DNA from: Leucobacter celer subsp. astrifaciens | GTDB taxonomy: Bacteria > Actinomycetota > Actinomycetes > Actinomycetales > Microbacteriaceae | Reading direction: 5' to 3' | Length of the DNA stretch: 64,000 nucleotides | Assembly: GCF_001273835.1 (NCBI RefSeq) | Contig: NZ_JHEI01000138.1 | Span: 110,925 to 174,924 of the forward strand | In this document: positions 16,703 through 25,683 of the stretch, piece after piece | How the letters are laid out: every line of letters begins with the position of its first letter | How positions within the stretch are numbered: the first letter of the stretch is position 1 | Made by a program: the position numbers and the translations under genes | Notes under the pieces: model-generated | Seen by the model: only the letters and a program-made list of their open reading frames with translations | The model's database searches: none | Told to the model about the DNA's origin: nothing

Positions 16703-17376
16703 CCCTCATCACCGGCGCCTCCAGCGGCATGGGTCGCGAGATCGCCCGCGAGCTGTCCCGCACTCACCGCATCATCGCCGTGGGCCGCGATGCCTCGAGG
16801 CTGAGCGCCGTCGCCGCCGAGACCGGCGGGGAGCCCTGGCGGCTCGACGTCACCGACGCCGAGGGCCTCGCCGAGCGCGTCGCCGGCCTCGACCGGCTCG
16901 ACGTGCTCGTGCACGCGGCGGCGATCGCCCGCACCCTGCGCGTCGACAACGCCGACCCGCACGACTGGAGCACGCACTTCGCCGTCAATGTGACCGCCCC
17001 CGCGGTGCTCACGCGCCTCGTGCTCCCGCTGCTGCGCGCGGCGCAGGGCACCGTGGTCTTCATCGGCTCGGGAGCGAGCACCCGCCCGGTGCCCGGCAGC
17101 GCCGTCTACGCGGCCACCAAGCACGCCCTGCGCGCCGTGTCGGATGTGCTGCGCATCGACGAGGAGCCGCACCGCCTGCGCGTGGTGACGGTGGCTCCCG
17201 GGCAGACCGACACGGAGATGCTGCGCAGCATGGTGCCCGACGAGCACTACGCGCCGGAGCGGTACATCCGCCCGGAATCGGTCGCGGGCGCCGTGCGATT
17301 CGTGGTCGACGCCCCCGCCGACGTGCAGATCACCGACATCGCGGTGCGCCCCCGGCAGGAGATCAACCGCATCTAG
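16681..17376 (+). CDS. Short-chain dehydrogenase/reductase
   Basis: A 231-residue classical SDR. It has GASSGMG (about residues 12-18) for the cofactor, an HAAAIA in place of the usual NNAG, and a YAATK active-site pair (Tyr about 141, Lys about 145) with the serine in FIGSGAS. At 231 residues it is at the short end of the family. It begins inside the end of the flavoprotein gene (22-base overlap), so the two are co-translated. Its stop overlaps the stop of the convergent mmpL gene at a shared CTAG. Substrate unknown. Confidence 0.88.
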   Translation: MSDPRPVALITGASSGMGREIARELSRTHRIIAVGRDASRLSAVAAETGGEPWRLDVTDAEGLAERVAGLDRLDVLVHAAAIARTLRVDNADPHDWSTHFAVNVTAPAVLTRLVLPLLRAAQGTVVFIGSGASTRPVPGSAVYAATKHALRAVSDVLRIDEEPHRLRVVTVAPGQTDTEMLRSMVPDEHYAPERYIRPESVAGAVRFVVDAPADVQITDIAVRPRQEINRI

Positions 17377-19613
17377 GGTGCGGCCGTCGAGGTCGCAGCA
17401 CCCCGGGAGCCGTCCCGTGATTCGCGATGCAATCGTGACGGCCACCACACGGCCGGACCGATGTCGTACATGAGGGCCGGCACCAGGAGCGCACGGACGA
17501 CGAACGTGTCGATCAGCACGCCGAAGGCGACGATGAAGGCGATCTGCACCAGGAACAGGATCGGGATGACCGACAGCGCGGCGAACGTCGCCGCGAGGAC
17601 GAGCCCCGCCGAGGTGATGACCCCTCCCGTGACCGACAGCCCCCGGACGATCCCCTGACGGGTTCCGTGGCGCAGCGATTCCTCCCGCACCCGCGTGGCG
17701 AGGAAGATGTTGTAGTCGATGCCGAGCGCGACGAGGAACACGAAGCCGTACAGCGGGACGGCGGGATCGGCGCCCGCGAAATCGAAGACGTGGTTGAACA
17801 CCAGTGCGGAGACCCCCAGTGCGGTGCCGAAGGACACCACGGTGGTGAGGATCAGGATCACCGGCGCGACCACAGAACGCAGCAGCAGCATCAGGATGAT
17901 CAGGATGACCATCAGGACGATCGGAATGATGAGGGTCCGGTCGCGGATCGACGCGTCGTTCGTGTCGATCGCGGTGGCGGTGATGCCTCCTGTCAGGGCC
18001 TCGATGCCGCCGTCGGCGAGGGTCTGCCGGAGTTCCCGCACGGTCTGCTCGGCATCGGCGGAGTCGGCTGCGGCGGTCAGGGTGCCTTGGATCAGCACCC
18101 GCGCGTCGACGACCGCGGGTTCGGGCGCCGGAGCACCCTGCGGGCCGATCGCCGCGATCCCATCGGCCGTGATGGGCACCGCACCCGCCGGAGAATCCTC
18201 GCTCAGCACGCTCACGCCGTCGATGCCCGGGTGGTCGAGCAGCACGTCCGCGACGCCCTGGAGATCATCCAGATCCGCGAGCACCGAGACCGGGCTGCCC
18301 GAACCGCCGGGGAAGTGCTCCCCCAGCACCTGCTGGCCGTCCCGTGCTTCCGAGGAGCCGAGGACGAGTTCCGACTGAGCCACCCCCTGAGCCTGGAGTT
18401 GCGTGACACCCATGGCACCTGCGAGCAGCACGACAAGGGTCACCACCCATACCGCTCTTGGGCGTCGGCTGATCAGCGCACCGGCGCGATGCCAGAGCCC
18501 CGTGCTCGACACACCCCCTTCGGCGGCGACGATCTCGGGTTCGTACACCGGCCGCTTCGGCCAGAACGCGGCCCTTCCGAAGATGAAGAGGATCGCCGGC
18601 AGCAGGGTGAGAGCCGAGAGCATGGCGAAGACGATGCCGATGGATGCGACCGGCCCCAGCGTGCTGTTCGACTTGAGATCGCTGAACAGCAGGCAGAGGA
18701 GCCCGGCGATCACCGTTCCGCCAGAGGCGAGGATGGGTTCGAACGAGCCGCGAAGAGCCTGCATGCTCGCCATCCATCGATCCTGCTGAACACGGAGTTC
18801 CTCGCGGTAGCGGGCGACGTAGAGCAGCGAGTAGTCGGTGGCGGCGCCGATGACGAGGATGAAGAGAATGCCCTGGGTCTGCCCGCTGAGCAGCAGCACC
18901 TCCGCCTTCGCGAGCCACCACACCGTGAGGAGCGCGACGGTGAGCGCGAAGAGACTGGTCGAGAGCACCGCGATGGGGAGCAGCAGCGAGCGGTACACGA
19001 CAATCAGGATGACGAGTACGGCGAGGAGCGCCACGACCAGCAGGATGCCGTCGATCCCGGAGAACGCCTCGACCAGGTCGGCCGTGAACCCCGCTGGACC
19101 CGTGACGAACACCTCGATGCCGGCGGGCATCGCGTCTCGGAGGTGCTGGGACAGGTCGGACACGACGTCTCCGATCTCGGCATCTCCCGCGACGGGGACG
19201 AAGACCTCCAGCGCCCGCCCGTCCTCGGACGGCAGGAGCGGTGAGGTCCCCTCTGCGACGCCGTCGATGCCGGGAAGGGTATCGACCGCCTCCTGCACCT
19301 GATCGATCTGCGTGTCGGTGAGCGGGGTCGACGAGGTCACCACCACCACCGCCGGCAACGCGTCCGAGTCGCTGAAGTCGCCGAGCGCCTCCTGCACGCG
19401 CGTCGCGTCGGCCGATTCGGGGAGATACGTCGTCTGGTCGTTCGAGGAGACCTCGCCCACCTTGCCGAAGTAGGGCCCTCCGACGCCGGCTCCGACGAGC
19501 CAGATCAGGATGATCAGCGCCGGCAGGAGCACGCGGATCACACGCGGCGGCCGAATGCCGGTGCGTGATCGCGACGCAGGGCGGGTATCGGGGTCGAGGA
19601 TTCGTGCGTTCAT
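17373..19613 (-). CDS. MmpL-type RND transporter of the carotenoid operon
   Basis: A 746-residue membrane protein of the MmpL family, with one N-terminal helix, a large external domain, five helices, a second external domain and five helices. Typical motifs are GAATDYSLLYVARYREEL in the first helix bundle and GIDYNIFLATRVREE in the second, the latter with the Asp-Tyr pair used for proton relay. In Corynebacterium glutamicum an MmpL-like gene (cg0722) lies within the crt operon; here it is the last gene, overlapping the elongase gene by 4 bases. It may export or place carotenoids in the envelope; that role is inference. Confidence 0.88.
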   Translation of the reverse strand: MNARILDPDTRPASRSRTGIRPPRVIRVLLPALIILIWLVGAGVGGPYFGKVGEVSSNDQTTYLPESADATRVQEALGDFSDSDALPAVVVVTSSTPLTDTQIDQVQEAVDTLPGIDGVAEGTSPLLPSEDGRALEVFVPVAGDAEIGDVVSDLSQHLRDAMPAGIEVFVTGPAGFTADLVEAFSGIDGILLVVALLAVLVILIVVYRSLLLPIAVLSTSLFALTVALLTVWWLAKAEVLLLSGQTQGILFILVIGAATDYSLLYVARYREELRVQQDRWMASMQALRGSFEPILASGGTVIAGLLCLLFSDLKSNSTLGPVASIGIVFAMLSALTLLPAILFIFGRAAFWPKRPVYEPEIVAAEGGVSSTGLWHRAGALISRRPRAVWVVTLVVLLAGAMGVTQLQAQGVAQSELVLGSSEARDGQQVLGEHFPGGSGSPVSVLADLDDLQGVADVLLDHPGIDGVSVLSEDSPAGAVPITADGIAAIGPQGAPAPEPAVVDARVLIQGTLTAAADSADAEQTVRELRQTLADGGIEALTGGITATAIDTNDASIRDRTLIIPIVLMVILIILMLLLRSVVAPVILILTTVVSFGTALGVSALVFNHVFDFAGADPAVPLYGFVFLVALGIDYNIFLATRVREESLRHGTRQGIVRGLSVTGGVITSAGLVLAATFAALSVIPILFLVQIAFIVAFGVLIDTFVVRALLVPALMYDIGPAVWWPSRLHRESRDGSRGAATSTAAP

Positions 19614-20788
19614 GCGGTGATGCTCCAGAACAGGATCAGGATGAGTGTGATGAGGAAGCCGGAGAGGTAATTGAGCCGGATGAAGCGACGCCAGGCGCGG
19701 TTCGCGCGCCACGCCTCCGCGTCGGTGATGTTCGCGTAGGGGAGGCAGTTGATGAGGTACGGGAGCGCGACCAGCGCGGCGAGCGGCCCCGGCCAGGGGA
19801 CCGCGAGCATGATCGCGCCGGACGCGGCCCAGAGGATCAGTGCGACTCGAACCGTCCTCCGGCCGCCGATGACGGTCGCGATGGATCCGATTCCCGCCTC
19901 GCGATCGGGGACGATGTCCTGTACCGCGCCGAACGCGTGGGCGGCCACGCCCCAGATGAAGAACGCGGTCAGCGCCAGGACGAGCCCGAGATCGAAGTGC
20001 GCCTCGGCAAGCGCGAGGCCGACGAGCGCCGGGCTCACGAAGTGGGTGCTCGAGGTGATCGAGTCGAGCAGCGGCCGCTCCTTGAAGCGGAGCCGCGGTG
20101 CCGAGTACGCGTAGACCGCGAAGGTGCTGAGGGCGAGCGCGGCGGTGGACGCCGGGTTGCCCGCGATGATCAGCACCACGAGGAACGGCGCGTTCGAGGC
20201 CACCGCCAAGCAGATCAGCGGTCGGTGGAACTCGGGCGGGAGGAGGGCGCCTTCGATGCCTCCCTTGCGGGGATTCCGAACGTCCGACGGGTAGTCGAAG
20301 ACATCGTTGATGCCGTACATGGCCAGGTTGTAGGGCACGAGGTAGTACATGGCCCCCACGACGAGCAGCCAATCGATCTCACGAGTGGTGAGCAGCATCG
20401 CGGCGGCGAAGGGGAATGCGGTGTTGACCCAGCTGATCGGGCGGGAGGACACCCAGGCGTGCCTGAGCAGATGCCGCATCGACACACCGCCCTCGCGGGT
20501 CAGCAGCGCCCAGAGGGCCGGGAGTGCGAGCACGGCGGCGAGCGGATAGGCGAAGTCCTCCACCGGAGCGAGGCCCACGCGCAGGCCCGAGATCAGATCG
20601 GGAGCATATGAGAAGAGTTCCGCGGCGATCATGATGCTGTCGAAGACGGCGGTGAGCACGAGCAGCACCGCTCCGGCGAGCACGACCGCGCCCCAGGAGG
20701 GACGGCGACCGCCGGCCCTCCGCGCAAGCACGGCCCCAGCCACGGCGGCGACCGCCAGGAACCCTGCGGAGACGAGGGCGTAGGTCAC
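19610..20788 (-). CDS. Fused C50 carotenoid cyclase subunit and lycopene elongase (CrtYf-CrtEb)
   Basis: A 392-residue membrane protein joining two steps of C50 carotenoid synthesis. Residues 1-100 are a CrtYf-like cyclase subunit with the PVEDF motif (LAPVEDFAYPL). From about residue 110, in the same frame, comes a UbiA-type prenyltransferase like CrtEb, with NDVFDYPSDVRN (first Asp-rich motif) and DIVPDREAGI (second). In C. glutamicum these are separate genes; I recall a similar fusion (LbtBC) in Dietzia. The GTG start at 20788 overlaps the crtYe stop. The elongase adds dimethylallyl groups to lycopene; cyclisation follows with CrtYe. Confidence 0.85.
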   Translation of the reverse strand: MTYALVSAGFLAVAAVAGAVLARRAGGRRPSWGAVVLAGAVLLVLTAVFDSIMIAAELFSYAPDLISGLRVGLAPVEDFAYPLAAVLALPALWALLTREGGVSMRHLLRHAWVSSRPISWVNTAFPFAAAMLLTTREIDWLLVVGAMYYLVPYNLAMYGINDVFDYPSDVRNPRKGGIEGALLPPEFHRPLICLAVASNAPFLVVLIIAGNPASTAALALSTFAVYAYSAPRLRFKERPLLDSITSSTHFVSPALVGLALAEAHFDLGLVLALTAFFIWGVAAHAFGAVQDIVPDREAGIGSIATVIGGRRTVRVALILWAASGAIMLAVPWPGPLAALVALPYLINCLPYANITDAEAWRANRAWRRFIRLNYLSGFLITLILILFWSITA

Positions 20789-21129
20789 GGTCCGGGCCTC
20801 TCTCGCCGACGTACCCGATTCTCCATGAGTCGCTCGGTCCCGGTATAGAGCACCATGGTGCAGAGCACGAGGAACACGAGGAATACGGGTTCCTCGATCG
20901 GCATCTCGGGCGCGAGCAGGATCCCGGATGAGATCGCCCCGCTGCCGTGCAGGAAGATCCCGCTCGCGATGCCGGCCGCATCCCACAGCAGCAGGAAGCC
21001 GGTGCCGGCGATCGTCACGAGCGATGCGGCCGCCGCGTCTCTCCAGAAGAACAGTCGGAACCGATGGTCGAGCAGCAGCATGCATCCGATGCCTGCGAGC
21101 AGGCTCGCGAGATACACGAGAGGGATCAT
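20785..21129 (-). CDS. crtYe: C50 carotenoid cyclase subunit (CrtYe-like)
   Basis: A 114-residue membrane protein with three hydrophobic segments and the lycopene-cyclase-domain motif PEMPIEEPVFLVFLVL near residue 75. C50 cyclases are heterodimers of two such small subunits; the partner is the N-terminal part of the next gene. The ATG overlaps the crtI stop (ATGA), and its own stop overlaps the GTG start of the fused gene. Whether the product rings are epsilon, gamma or beta cannot be decided from sequence alone. Confidence 0.82.
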   Translation of the reverse strand: MIPLVYLASLLAGIGCMLLLDHRFRLFFWRDAAAASLVTIAGTGFLLLWDAAGIASGIFLHGSGAISSGILLAPEMPIEEPVFLVFLVLCTMVLYTGTERLMENRVRRRERPGP

Positions 21130-22709
21130 CTCCGCGCCTCCGCGACGGCGGACGGGACGAGCGGGCCGGGCGAGTGATCTCCTCGAATGCGCTTCACGAC
21201 GAGCTCCGCACTGATGAGGCACATCGGCACACCCACGCCTGGAGCGGTGGTGGCTCCGGCGTAGTACAGGCCGTCCACCCGCTTGGACTGATTCTGCGCG
21301 CGGAAGAGCGCGCTCTGTCGCAGCACATGCGACGGGCCGAGCATGCCGCCTCGCCAGGAGGAGTAGTCGGCGGCGAAGTCGGCCGGACCGATCGTGTGGC
21401 GCACGACGACTCTGCTGCGCAGATCCGGGATCCGCGCCCACTGCTCGATCTGCTGCAAGGCGGCGTCGGCGATCCGCTCGACGATCGGGTCTCCGGTGCC
21501 GTCCGGACCGCCGGCCCCGATGGCGGTATCGGCCGGAACCGGGACAAGGACGAAGAGGTTCTCGTGCCCCTGCGGAGCCACACCCGGATCCGTCGCGCTC
21601 GGCCGGCAGACGTAGAGCGAGGCGGGATCGGGGATGCGCGGCGCCGGGCCGAAGATCGCCTCGAAGTTGTCTCGCCAGTCTCGGGCGAAGAACAGCGAGT
21701 GATGTTCGAGTTCGGGCAGCTCTCCCTCGATCCCGAGCATCAGGATGACCGCCCCCGGGCCGCTCTCCACGCCCCGCCACCAGTGCTCCGGGAAGCTGCG
21801 CGCCTCGGGCGGGAGCAGCCCGGTCTCGGTGTGGTGCAGATCGGCGCCGGACACGACCGCGTTGGCGTGCTCGATGTGCTCCGAGCCGTCGCGGTCACGC
21901 CACCGCACCCCGCTCGTGCTGAGCCTGCCGTCGGATCGCCGGGTCAGGATCGCCGAGACCTCGGCCTCCGTCGAGATCCGCACGCCCTCATCTCGCGCCA
22001 GCGCCTCGACTCGCTCGACGAGTCCCCAGAATCCGCCCATGGGATACCGCACCCCCTCATCGAGGTCGAGCGCACTCATGAGGTGGTACATCGCGGGGGC
22101 ACGAGCGGGGTCGGTTCCGAGGAACACCGCCGGATAGCCGAGGATCTGACGCAGCATCGGATCGGAGAACCTGCGGGAGACGAAGCGCTCGAGGGAGGTG
22201 CCGAGCAGACCCACGATCCGGGGAGCCGCCCTCAGCACCGGGGCAGACGCGAGGGAGCTCACTCGGGTGAACGGGTTGTAGAGGAAGAAGCGCTCGGCGA
22301 GATCCGACGCCCGCGTCGCCGACCGCAGGTACGCGCGAAGTCTCTGGCCGCTCCCCGGTTCAACGGCGTCGAAGCGGGCGATCACCCGTTCGACGCCGTG
22401 CGGCACCGTGATGCTGCGATCCGTGGGGCCCGGCTCGCCGAACACCCGATATCCCGGATCCAGCATGCGCAGATCGAGCTGTTCTTCGGTGGAGGTGCCC
22501 AGCATCTCGAAGAAGTGGTCGAAGACCCTGGGCATGAGATACCAGGACGGGCCGGTGTCGAATCTGAATCCCTCGCGCTCGATCGTGCCTGCACGACCGC
22601 CCAGGCGGGCGTTGCGCTCGAACAGATGCACCCGGTGCCCCTCTCGGGCGAGGAGCGCGGCCGTCGCGAGGCCGGCGAGGCCTCCCCCGATCACGACGGT
22701 GCGAGTCAT
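21126..22709 (-). CDS. crtI: Phytoene desaturase
   Basis: A 527-residue FAD-dependent desaturase that converts phytoene to lycopene. It has the N-terminal motif GGGLAGLATAALLAREGHRVHLFE and LGGRAG, and the C-terminal CrtI signature GLYYAGATTAPGVGVPM. Length is normal for CrtI. The start at 22709 overlaps the crtB stop by 4 bases, and the stop overlaps crtYe, so crtB-crtI-crtYe are translationally coupled. Lycopene is required as substrate by the elongase encoded downstream. Confidence 0.95.
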   Translation of the reverse strand: MTRTVVIGGGLAGLATAALLAREGHRVHLFERNARLGGRAGTIEREGFRFDTGPSWYLMPRVFDHFFEMLGTSTEEQLDLRMLDPGYRVFGEPGPTDRSITVPHGVERVIARFDAVEPGSGQRLRAYLRSATRASDLAERFFLYNPFTRVSSLASAPVLRAAPRIVGLLGTSLERFVSRRFSDPMLRQILGYPAVFLGTDPARAPAMYHLMSALDLDEGVRYPMGGFWGLVERVEALARDEGVRISTEAEVSAILTRRSDGRLSTSGVRWRDRDGSEHIEHANAVVSGADLHHTETGLLPPEARSFPEHWWRGVESGPGAVILMLGIEGELPELEHHSLFFARDWRDNFEAIFGPAPRIPDPASLYVCRPSATDPGVAPQGHENLFVLVPVPADTAIGAGGPDGTGDPIVERIADAALQQIEQWARIPDLRSRVVVRHTIGPADFAADYSSWRGGMLGPSHVLRQSALFRAQNQSKRVDGLYYAGATTAPGVGVPMCLISAELVVKRIRGDHSPGPLVPSAVAEARR

Positions 22710-23644
22710 GCTGCGGCCTCCCTCGAAGCGGCCCTCGGCAGGTCCAACAGCGCCTGCAGCGCCAGCCTCGCCTTCGTCGCCGTGCCCACGCGCACTCGGC
22801 ATCGCTGCAGCGCCTCGGCGGGCGTGCGGGCGATGCGGTTCGTCAGCTCTTCGAAGAGTCGCAGCGCGCACCCCACCGCAACACGGGCATCTCGCGGCAG
22901 GAGGGGCAGCGTCTCGGCCGCATCGCCGAGCTGCTCGCGCACCGTGGCGATCCAGCGCGCCTGCAACTCGGCATCCATCTCCTCACCGGATCCGAGGTAG
23001 TCGCGTCCCAGCCGATCGCGGTCGTCACCGAGGTCGCGCAGGAAATTGATGTTCTGGAACGCGGCTCCGAGGCGCCGGGCGCCGTGCTCCAGCGCGGAGA
23101 TCTCCGTGGCGGTGAGGGACTCGTCTCGTATGAACACCCGCAGGCACATGAGTCCGACCACCTCCGCAGAACCGTAGACATATCGGTCGTGGGCGAGGCC
23201 TCCCGGCCGGAAGGCGTCGTGCTCGAGCGAGAGTGCGCCGCTCGCCTGCTGATGCGGCTGCAGGTCCATGCGCATCGAGGTGAAGAAGGGCGCAGTGAGG
23301 TCGGCGTCGATACCGGCGACTCGCGCAGTGCCGGCGAAGGCCTGTACGACGGGGTTGCTGCTGTATCCGCTTCTCCTCGCGAGCTCCGTCTCGCGCTCGA
23401 GCTGCTGCAGCGATTCGAGTTGCTCGATCGGAGAGAGGCCCGCACCATCGGCCGCGCCGTCGACCAGCTCGTCGGCGACCCGCACCAGCGCGTAGATGTT
23501 GCGCACATGCGTCCGATGCCTCGGTCCGAGCAGTTTCGTCGCCATGCCGAACGACGACGAGTACGCGCGAATGATCTGGTCTGCGGCGCGCTCGGATGCG
23601 AGCGAATACCTGGCGAAGGGCGTGAGGTGTTCGAGGCCGGCCAT
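22706..23644 (-). CDS. crtB: Phytoene synthase
   Basis: A 312-residue squalene/phytoene synthase that joins two geranylgeranyl diphosphates. The two Asp-rich regions are visible: VADELVDG near residue 59 and FQNINFLRDLGDDRDRLGRDYL near residue 197. An SSSFGMATKLL motif near residue 29 is also typical. The ATG overlaps the crtE stop by one base (TGATG), and the gene is second in the crt operon. Confidence 0.95.
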   Translation of the reverse strand: MAGLEHLTPFARYSLASERAADQIIRAYSSSFGMATKLLGPRHRTHVRNIYALVRVADELVDGAADGAGLSPIEQLESLQQLERETELARRSGYSSNPVVQAFAGTARVAGIDADLTAPFFTSMRMDLQPHQQASGALSLEHDAFRPGGLAHDRYVYGSAEVVGLMCLRVFIRDESLTATEISALEHGARRLGAAFQNINFLRDLGDDRDRLGRDYLGSGEEMDAELQARWIATVREQLGDAAETLPLLPRDARVAVGCALRLFEELTNRIARTPAEALQRCRVRVGTATKARLALQALLDLPRAASREAAA

Positions 23645-24813
23645 CAGAATCGCCTCGATTCGAGCGTGTCGACGAGCTGGAGCAGACGATCGACCAGCGG
23701 ACCCGGCAGGACCGGGTCATCGGTCGACACGAGTTCGAGGGCGGCGCGAAGGTGCTCGTCGACGAGCGATCGGATGAATTCCTCGGCACCGCAGCTCACC
23801 AGGAGGTCGCGAATCAGGATTCCGTCCTGCTCGCAGAAGTCGACGGCGCCGAAACGGGGCTCGATGCTCGGCCATGCGCTGGTCACCCGCGCGTACGCGA
23901 TGATCGCCGTCTCCTTGCCCTCGCGGAAATCCGAGAACGGATCCTTGCCGTGCTCCAGGCAGGGTGAGAACGCGGAGAAGAGGTCGTCCTGCAGTTGGAA
24001 GGCGACGCCGATGCGTCGGGCGATCGCAGCGATCGCGGCCTCGGTGCGGGGTCCGCTCTCGGCGAGCACAGCCGCCGCTCTGAGGGGCAGTTCGAAGGTG
24101 TACGTCGCGGTCTTGAGGCGCGTCATCTCGAGCACGGCGCTCAGCTCTGCAGGCATGATCCCATCGCTCAGCCCCACGTCCGCATGCTCACCCGCAACGG
24201 ATTCGGTGATCGCGTGGTCGAGCAGATCGAGCAGTCGCACTCTGATCCCCTCGGGAAGCGGCTGCCTGGCGAACACCTGGTGGGCGAGCGACAGCATCAC
24301 ATCGCCGACGAGGATCCCGTTGCTGCGGGCCCAGTGCAGGTGGTTCCGCGTCGCCTGGAGCCCCGCCGGAACGTCACCGCCCGTGACGCCGGAGCCCTGC
24401 TGCAGGATGAGCTCTCCGATCAGATTCGGAGCTCCGCGCCGCAACAGGTCGTCGTCGATCACGTCGTCGTGGAGCAGGAAGGAGAAGTGGAGGATCTCGA
24501 CGGCTGCGGCGATGCGCAGCGCAATCCCTCTGCGCGCGGGGTCGATCGTCGCCTCGACGACCATCGCGTCGAAGGCGTCGACGAGGAGCCGCGGTCTCAG
24601 GAGCTTGCCCCCCTGCGCGCAGCGCGAGGACATCTCCCAGAGCAGGGAGAACGACGGGCCGTATGCGGCGGCTCGACTCACCCTTCCGTCGAGCAGCGCA
24701 TGGACCTCCCGGCCGATCTGATGCCCGGTATCGACCGAGCCGTGGGCCACGGCATCCGGAGGGGCTCCGGGCGAGCCGAGTTCAACAGCGGCGGTGAGTC
24801 GATCGCCGGGCAT
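23644..24813 (-). CDS. crtE: Geranylgeranyl diphosphate synthase
   Basis: A 389-residue polyprenyl synthase. The first Asp-rich motif is HDDVIDDD (about residues 115-122). The second is LQDDLFSAFSP, where the classical DDxxD last Asp is replaced by Ser. A GKLLRPRL substrate motif precedes them. It makes the C20 precursor for CrtB. Start at 24813 has a strong GAGGGAGGT. It leads the crt operon and faces a MarR regulator across a 113-base AT-rich region with a recognisable promoter and palindromes. Confidence 0.93.
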   Translation of the reverse strand: MPGDRLTAAVELGSPGAPPDAVAHGSVDTGHQIGREVHALLDGRVSRAAAYGPSFSLLWEMSSRCAQGGKLLRPRLLVDAFDAMVVEATIDPARRGIALRIAAAVEILHFSFLLHDDVIDDDLLRRGAPNLIGELILQQGSGVTGGDVPAGLQATRNHLHWARSNGILVGDVMLSLAHQVFARQPLPEGIRVRLLDLLDHAITESVAGEHADVGLSDGIMPAELSAVLEMTRLKTATYTFELPLRAAAVLAESGPRTEAAIAAIARRIGVAFQLQDDLFSAFSPCLEHGKDPFSDFREGKETAIIAYARVTSAWPSIEPRFGAVDFCEQDGILIRDLLVSCGAEEFIRSLVDEHLRAALELVSTDDPVLPGPLVDRLLQLVDTLESRRF

Positions 24814-24826
24814 CGATACCTCCCTC

Positions 24827-24920
24827 GGTAGATATAATCAACTAGAGTTAATAGTATCCATACATGATTTATTATCCAATAAGTTACTATCTACCTCTTC
24901 GGTTGAGCAAACCGTAGGAT
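24827..24920. promoter_or_regulatory. crtE promoter with candidate CrtR operators
   Basis: On the minus strand TTGGAT (24874-24879) and TACTAT (24851-24856) form a -35/-10 pair with a 17-base spacer driving crtE. Directly at the expected start point sits TCAACTAGAGTTAA (24838-24851), whose arms are inverted copies. A wider inverted repeat, GGTAGATA (24827-24834) and TATCTACC (24888-24895), brackets the promoter. On the plus strand TAGGAT (24915-24920) lies 6 bases before the MarR gene's GTG, suggesting a leaderless message. In C. glutamicum CrtR, a MarR protein, represses crtE; the same logic is inferred here. Confidence 0.6.
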
Positions 24921-24926
24921 GGTGAC

Positions 24927-25514
24927 GTGCAGAAGAACGAGGAGAAATCAGGCGAAGACGCCATCGCCTCGAATCTCTACGCTTTCACCGAGGCCAACGG
25001 TGCTCCGCAGCTCGCGGAGGCCGCGCACCTCGCCCCCCAGGATCTCGCCGAGATCAGCGAGCTCATGAACGCGCTCGCCAGACTCCGCGAGGCGGAGCTC
25101 CGGCTCTCGGAGGCATCCAGGAAGTACATGCGCCTGAGCACGCAGGACATGCGGGCGCTGCACTACCTGATCGTCGCGAAGCGCCAGGGAGAGACGGTGA
25201 CTCCGAGCATGATCGCGGCGCACCTGCGCGTGTCGGCCGCCTCCACGACGAAGCTCCTCGGACGGCTCGAGAAGGGCGGGCACATCATCCGGCACATCCA
25301 CCCGTCGGACCGACGTGCATTCGTCATCGAGATCACGCCCGAGACCCAGGCGTCCGCGCAGGAGACGGTCGGCCGGCTCCAGGCCCGACGGTTCTCCTCA
25401 GCCGCGCGGTTGACCAGCGCCGAACGAGCGGTCGTGACACTCTTCCTCGACGACATGACCGAGCAGATCTCCCTGAAGAATGCCGATTGGGCTCAGGAGC
25501 CGAGCACCTCCTGA
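24927..25514 (+). CDS. MarR-family regulator, probable CrtR
   Basis: A 195-residue winged-helix regulator. The DNA-binding part runs from about residue 60 to 150, with MRALHYLIVAKRQGETVTPSMIAAHL, the recognition helix region VSAASTTKLLGRLEKGGHI and the wing RHIHPSDRRAFVIEIT. It is divergent from crtE in the arrangement of C. glutamicum crtR, whose MarR protein represses carotenoid genes and is relieved by geranylgeranyl diphosphate; transfer of that mechanism to this gene is inference. The GTG start at 24927 has no ribosome site but a TAGGAT -10 six bases upstream. Confidence 0.85.
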   Translation: MQKNEEKSGEDAIASNLYAFTEANGAPQLAEAAHLAPQDLAEISELMNALARLREAELRLSEASRKYMRLSTQDMRALHYLIVAKRQGETVTPSMIAAHLRVSAASTTKLLGRLEKGGHIIRHIHPSDRRAFVIEITPETQASAQETVGRLQARRFSSAARLTSAERAVVTLFLDDMTEQISLKNADWAQEPSTS

Positions 25515-25641
25515 TGCGCACGGCCGCTCCTCGCGTCTTCCGCGGGGCGGGACTCCCGAGGCTGGGGAACCTCGCAGGGTCGGCGCCCACCCCATCAGCG
25601 AGCAGTGCCTGCTCGAGCGCGCGGACCCCGTCGAAAACACC

Positions 25642-25671
25642 AGCGGGACCCTGCCGAAGCAGGGTCCCGCT
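25642..25671. terminator. Strong bidirectional terminator hairpin
   Basis: AGCGGGACCCTGC (25642-25654) and GCAGGGTCCCGCT (25659-25671) form a perfect 13-bp stem with a CGAA loop. Rightward it is followed by GTGTTGTTC, leftward by GGTGTTTTC. It lies 128 bases after the MarR gene and 12 bases past the 3' end of the leftward tRNA gene, so it can end both transcripts. Confidence 0.88.
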
Positions 25672-25683
25672 GTGTTGTTCATC

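Noticed and set aside
17667..19244. Rightward open frame of 525 codons opposite mmpL
   Set aside because: Extremely charged (Asp/Glu/Arg/His) product, the usual antisense image of a membrane protein gene.
19610..21085. Frameshift or assembly error as explanation for the crtYf-crtEb fusion
   Set aside because: Both domains are complete and in the same frame, with normal codon use across the junction, and a Met sits at the junction without forming a separate overlapping start with a stop before it. A true fusion is simpler.
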